The notes under the pieces: model-generated
The model's input: the letters and a program-made list of their open reading frames with translations, nothing else
Told to the model about the DNA's origin: nothing
The model's database searches: none
In this document: positions 63,902 to 64,000 of the stretch, piece by piece
Position numbering within the stretch: the stretch's first letter is position 1
How the letters are laid out: the number at the start of each line of letters is the position of its first letter
Position numbers and translations under genes: made by a program
DNA from: Maribacter polysiphoniae
GTDB lineage: Bacteria; Bacteroidota; Bacteroidia; Flavobacteriales; Flavobacteriaceae
Length of the DNA: 64,000 nt
Reading direction: 5' to 3'
NCBI RefSeq assembly: GCF_003148665.1
Contig: NZ_QGGQ01000001.1
Span: 141,762-205,761, forward strand

Positions 63902-64000
63902 GTTTATGGTTTTGGGGTTAAAACGAAATTCTTATAATCCAACAGGTTTTTATGTACCTGAATGATTTTATAGTTTGAAGATAAAATTACAAAATTCTCA

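Overview
The window reads as chromosomal DNA from a member of the Flavobacteriaceae (Bacteroidota), probably marine. The grounds are gene content: a gliding-motility gldH downstream of ricT, DUF3078/DUF2480/DUF4292 families, a class-B succinate dehydrogenase, a split ATP synthase operon without atpDC, and a SPOR protein with a CCDC81-type HU domain. Upstream regions also carry the Bacteroidota core promoter (TTG, about 18-23 nt, TAnnTTTG) and lack Shine-Dalgarno sequences. Genus cannot be fixed from the sequence alone. No rRNA, tRNA, CRISPR array, prophage or IS transposase was found.

Layout. 1-972: gene-poor, with strong hairpins. 973-8530: a leftward iron-sulfur assembly operon, sufA-B-C-D-S-E, a DUF59 protein and DUF2480, followed by a separate DUF3078 barrel. 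8760-15315: a short GT35 glucan phosphorylase without its PLP lysine, thiL, a small zinc-ribbon protein, brnQ, a CopD-like membrane protein, and a TetR regulator with a carboxymuconolactone decarboxylase-like target. 15726-26301: a SulP transporter, aminopeptidase P, a large secreted Asp-box protein, a cyclophilin lipoprotein, a ThuA protein, and a rimK/aspartoacylase pair. 26619-33756: sdhCAB, a Vsr-like nuclease, methionine aminotransferase and a 3-oxoacid CoA-transferase. 33892-37901: overlapping ricT-gldH-PBP1A genes. 38076-43423: an MFS exporter, a U32-ferredoxin-trhO operon, a repeat-bearing spacer and recA. 43587-46166: a lipoprotein, an ECF sigma factor and a protein with one TM segment joined to an outer-membrane barrel. 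46250-57180: plsC, trpS, dprA, a SPOR protein, a thioesterase and an aldo/keto reductase, then flippase-dut-TPR-DUF4292-envC. 57345-63901: bactofilin, atpZ, DUF6168 and atpB-E-F-H-A-(cassette)-G.

How the genes work together. The suf operon supplies Fe-S clusters that SdhB, the ferredoxin, the U32 enzyme and probably RicT need. Succinate dehydrogenase and the ATP synthase form the respiratory core. EnvC-like, PBP1A, SPOR, flippase and bactofilin genes concern envelope building and division. Main points for a second look: an intervening-sequence-type four-helix-bundle gene, frameshifted and bounded by inverted repeats, placed exactly at the atpA stop codon inside the atp operon; the pairing of both candidate tRNA ho5U34 hydroxylation enzymes with a ferredoxin; the phosphorylase lacking its PLP lysine; a matching palindromic operator in the TetR and target upstream regions; and a repeat/hairpin cluster upstream of recA.
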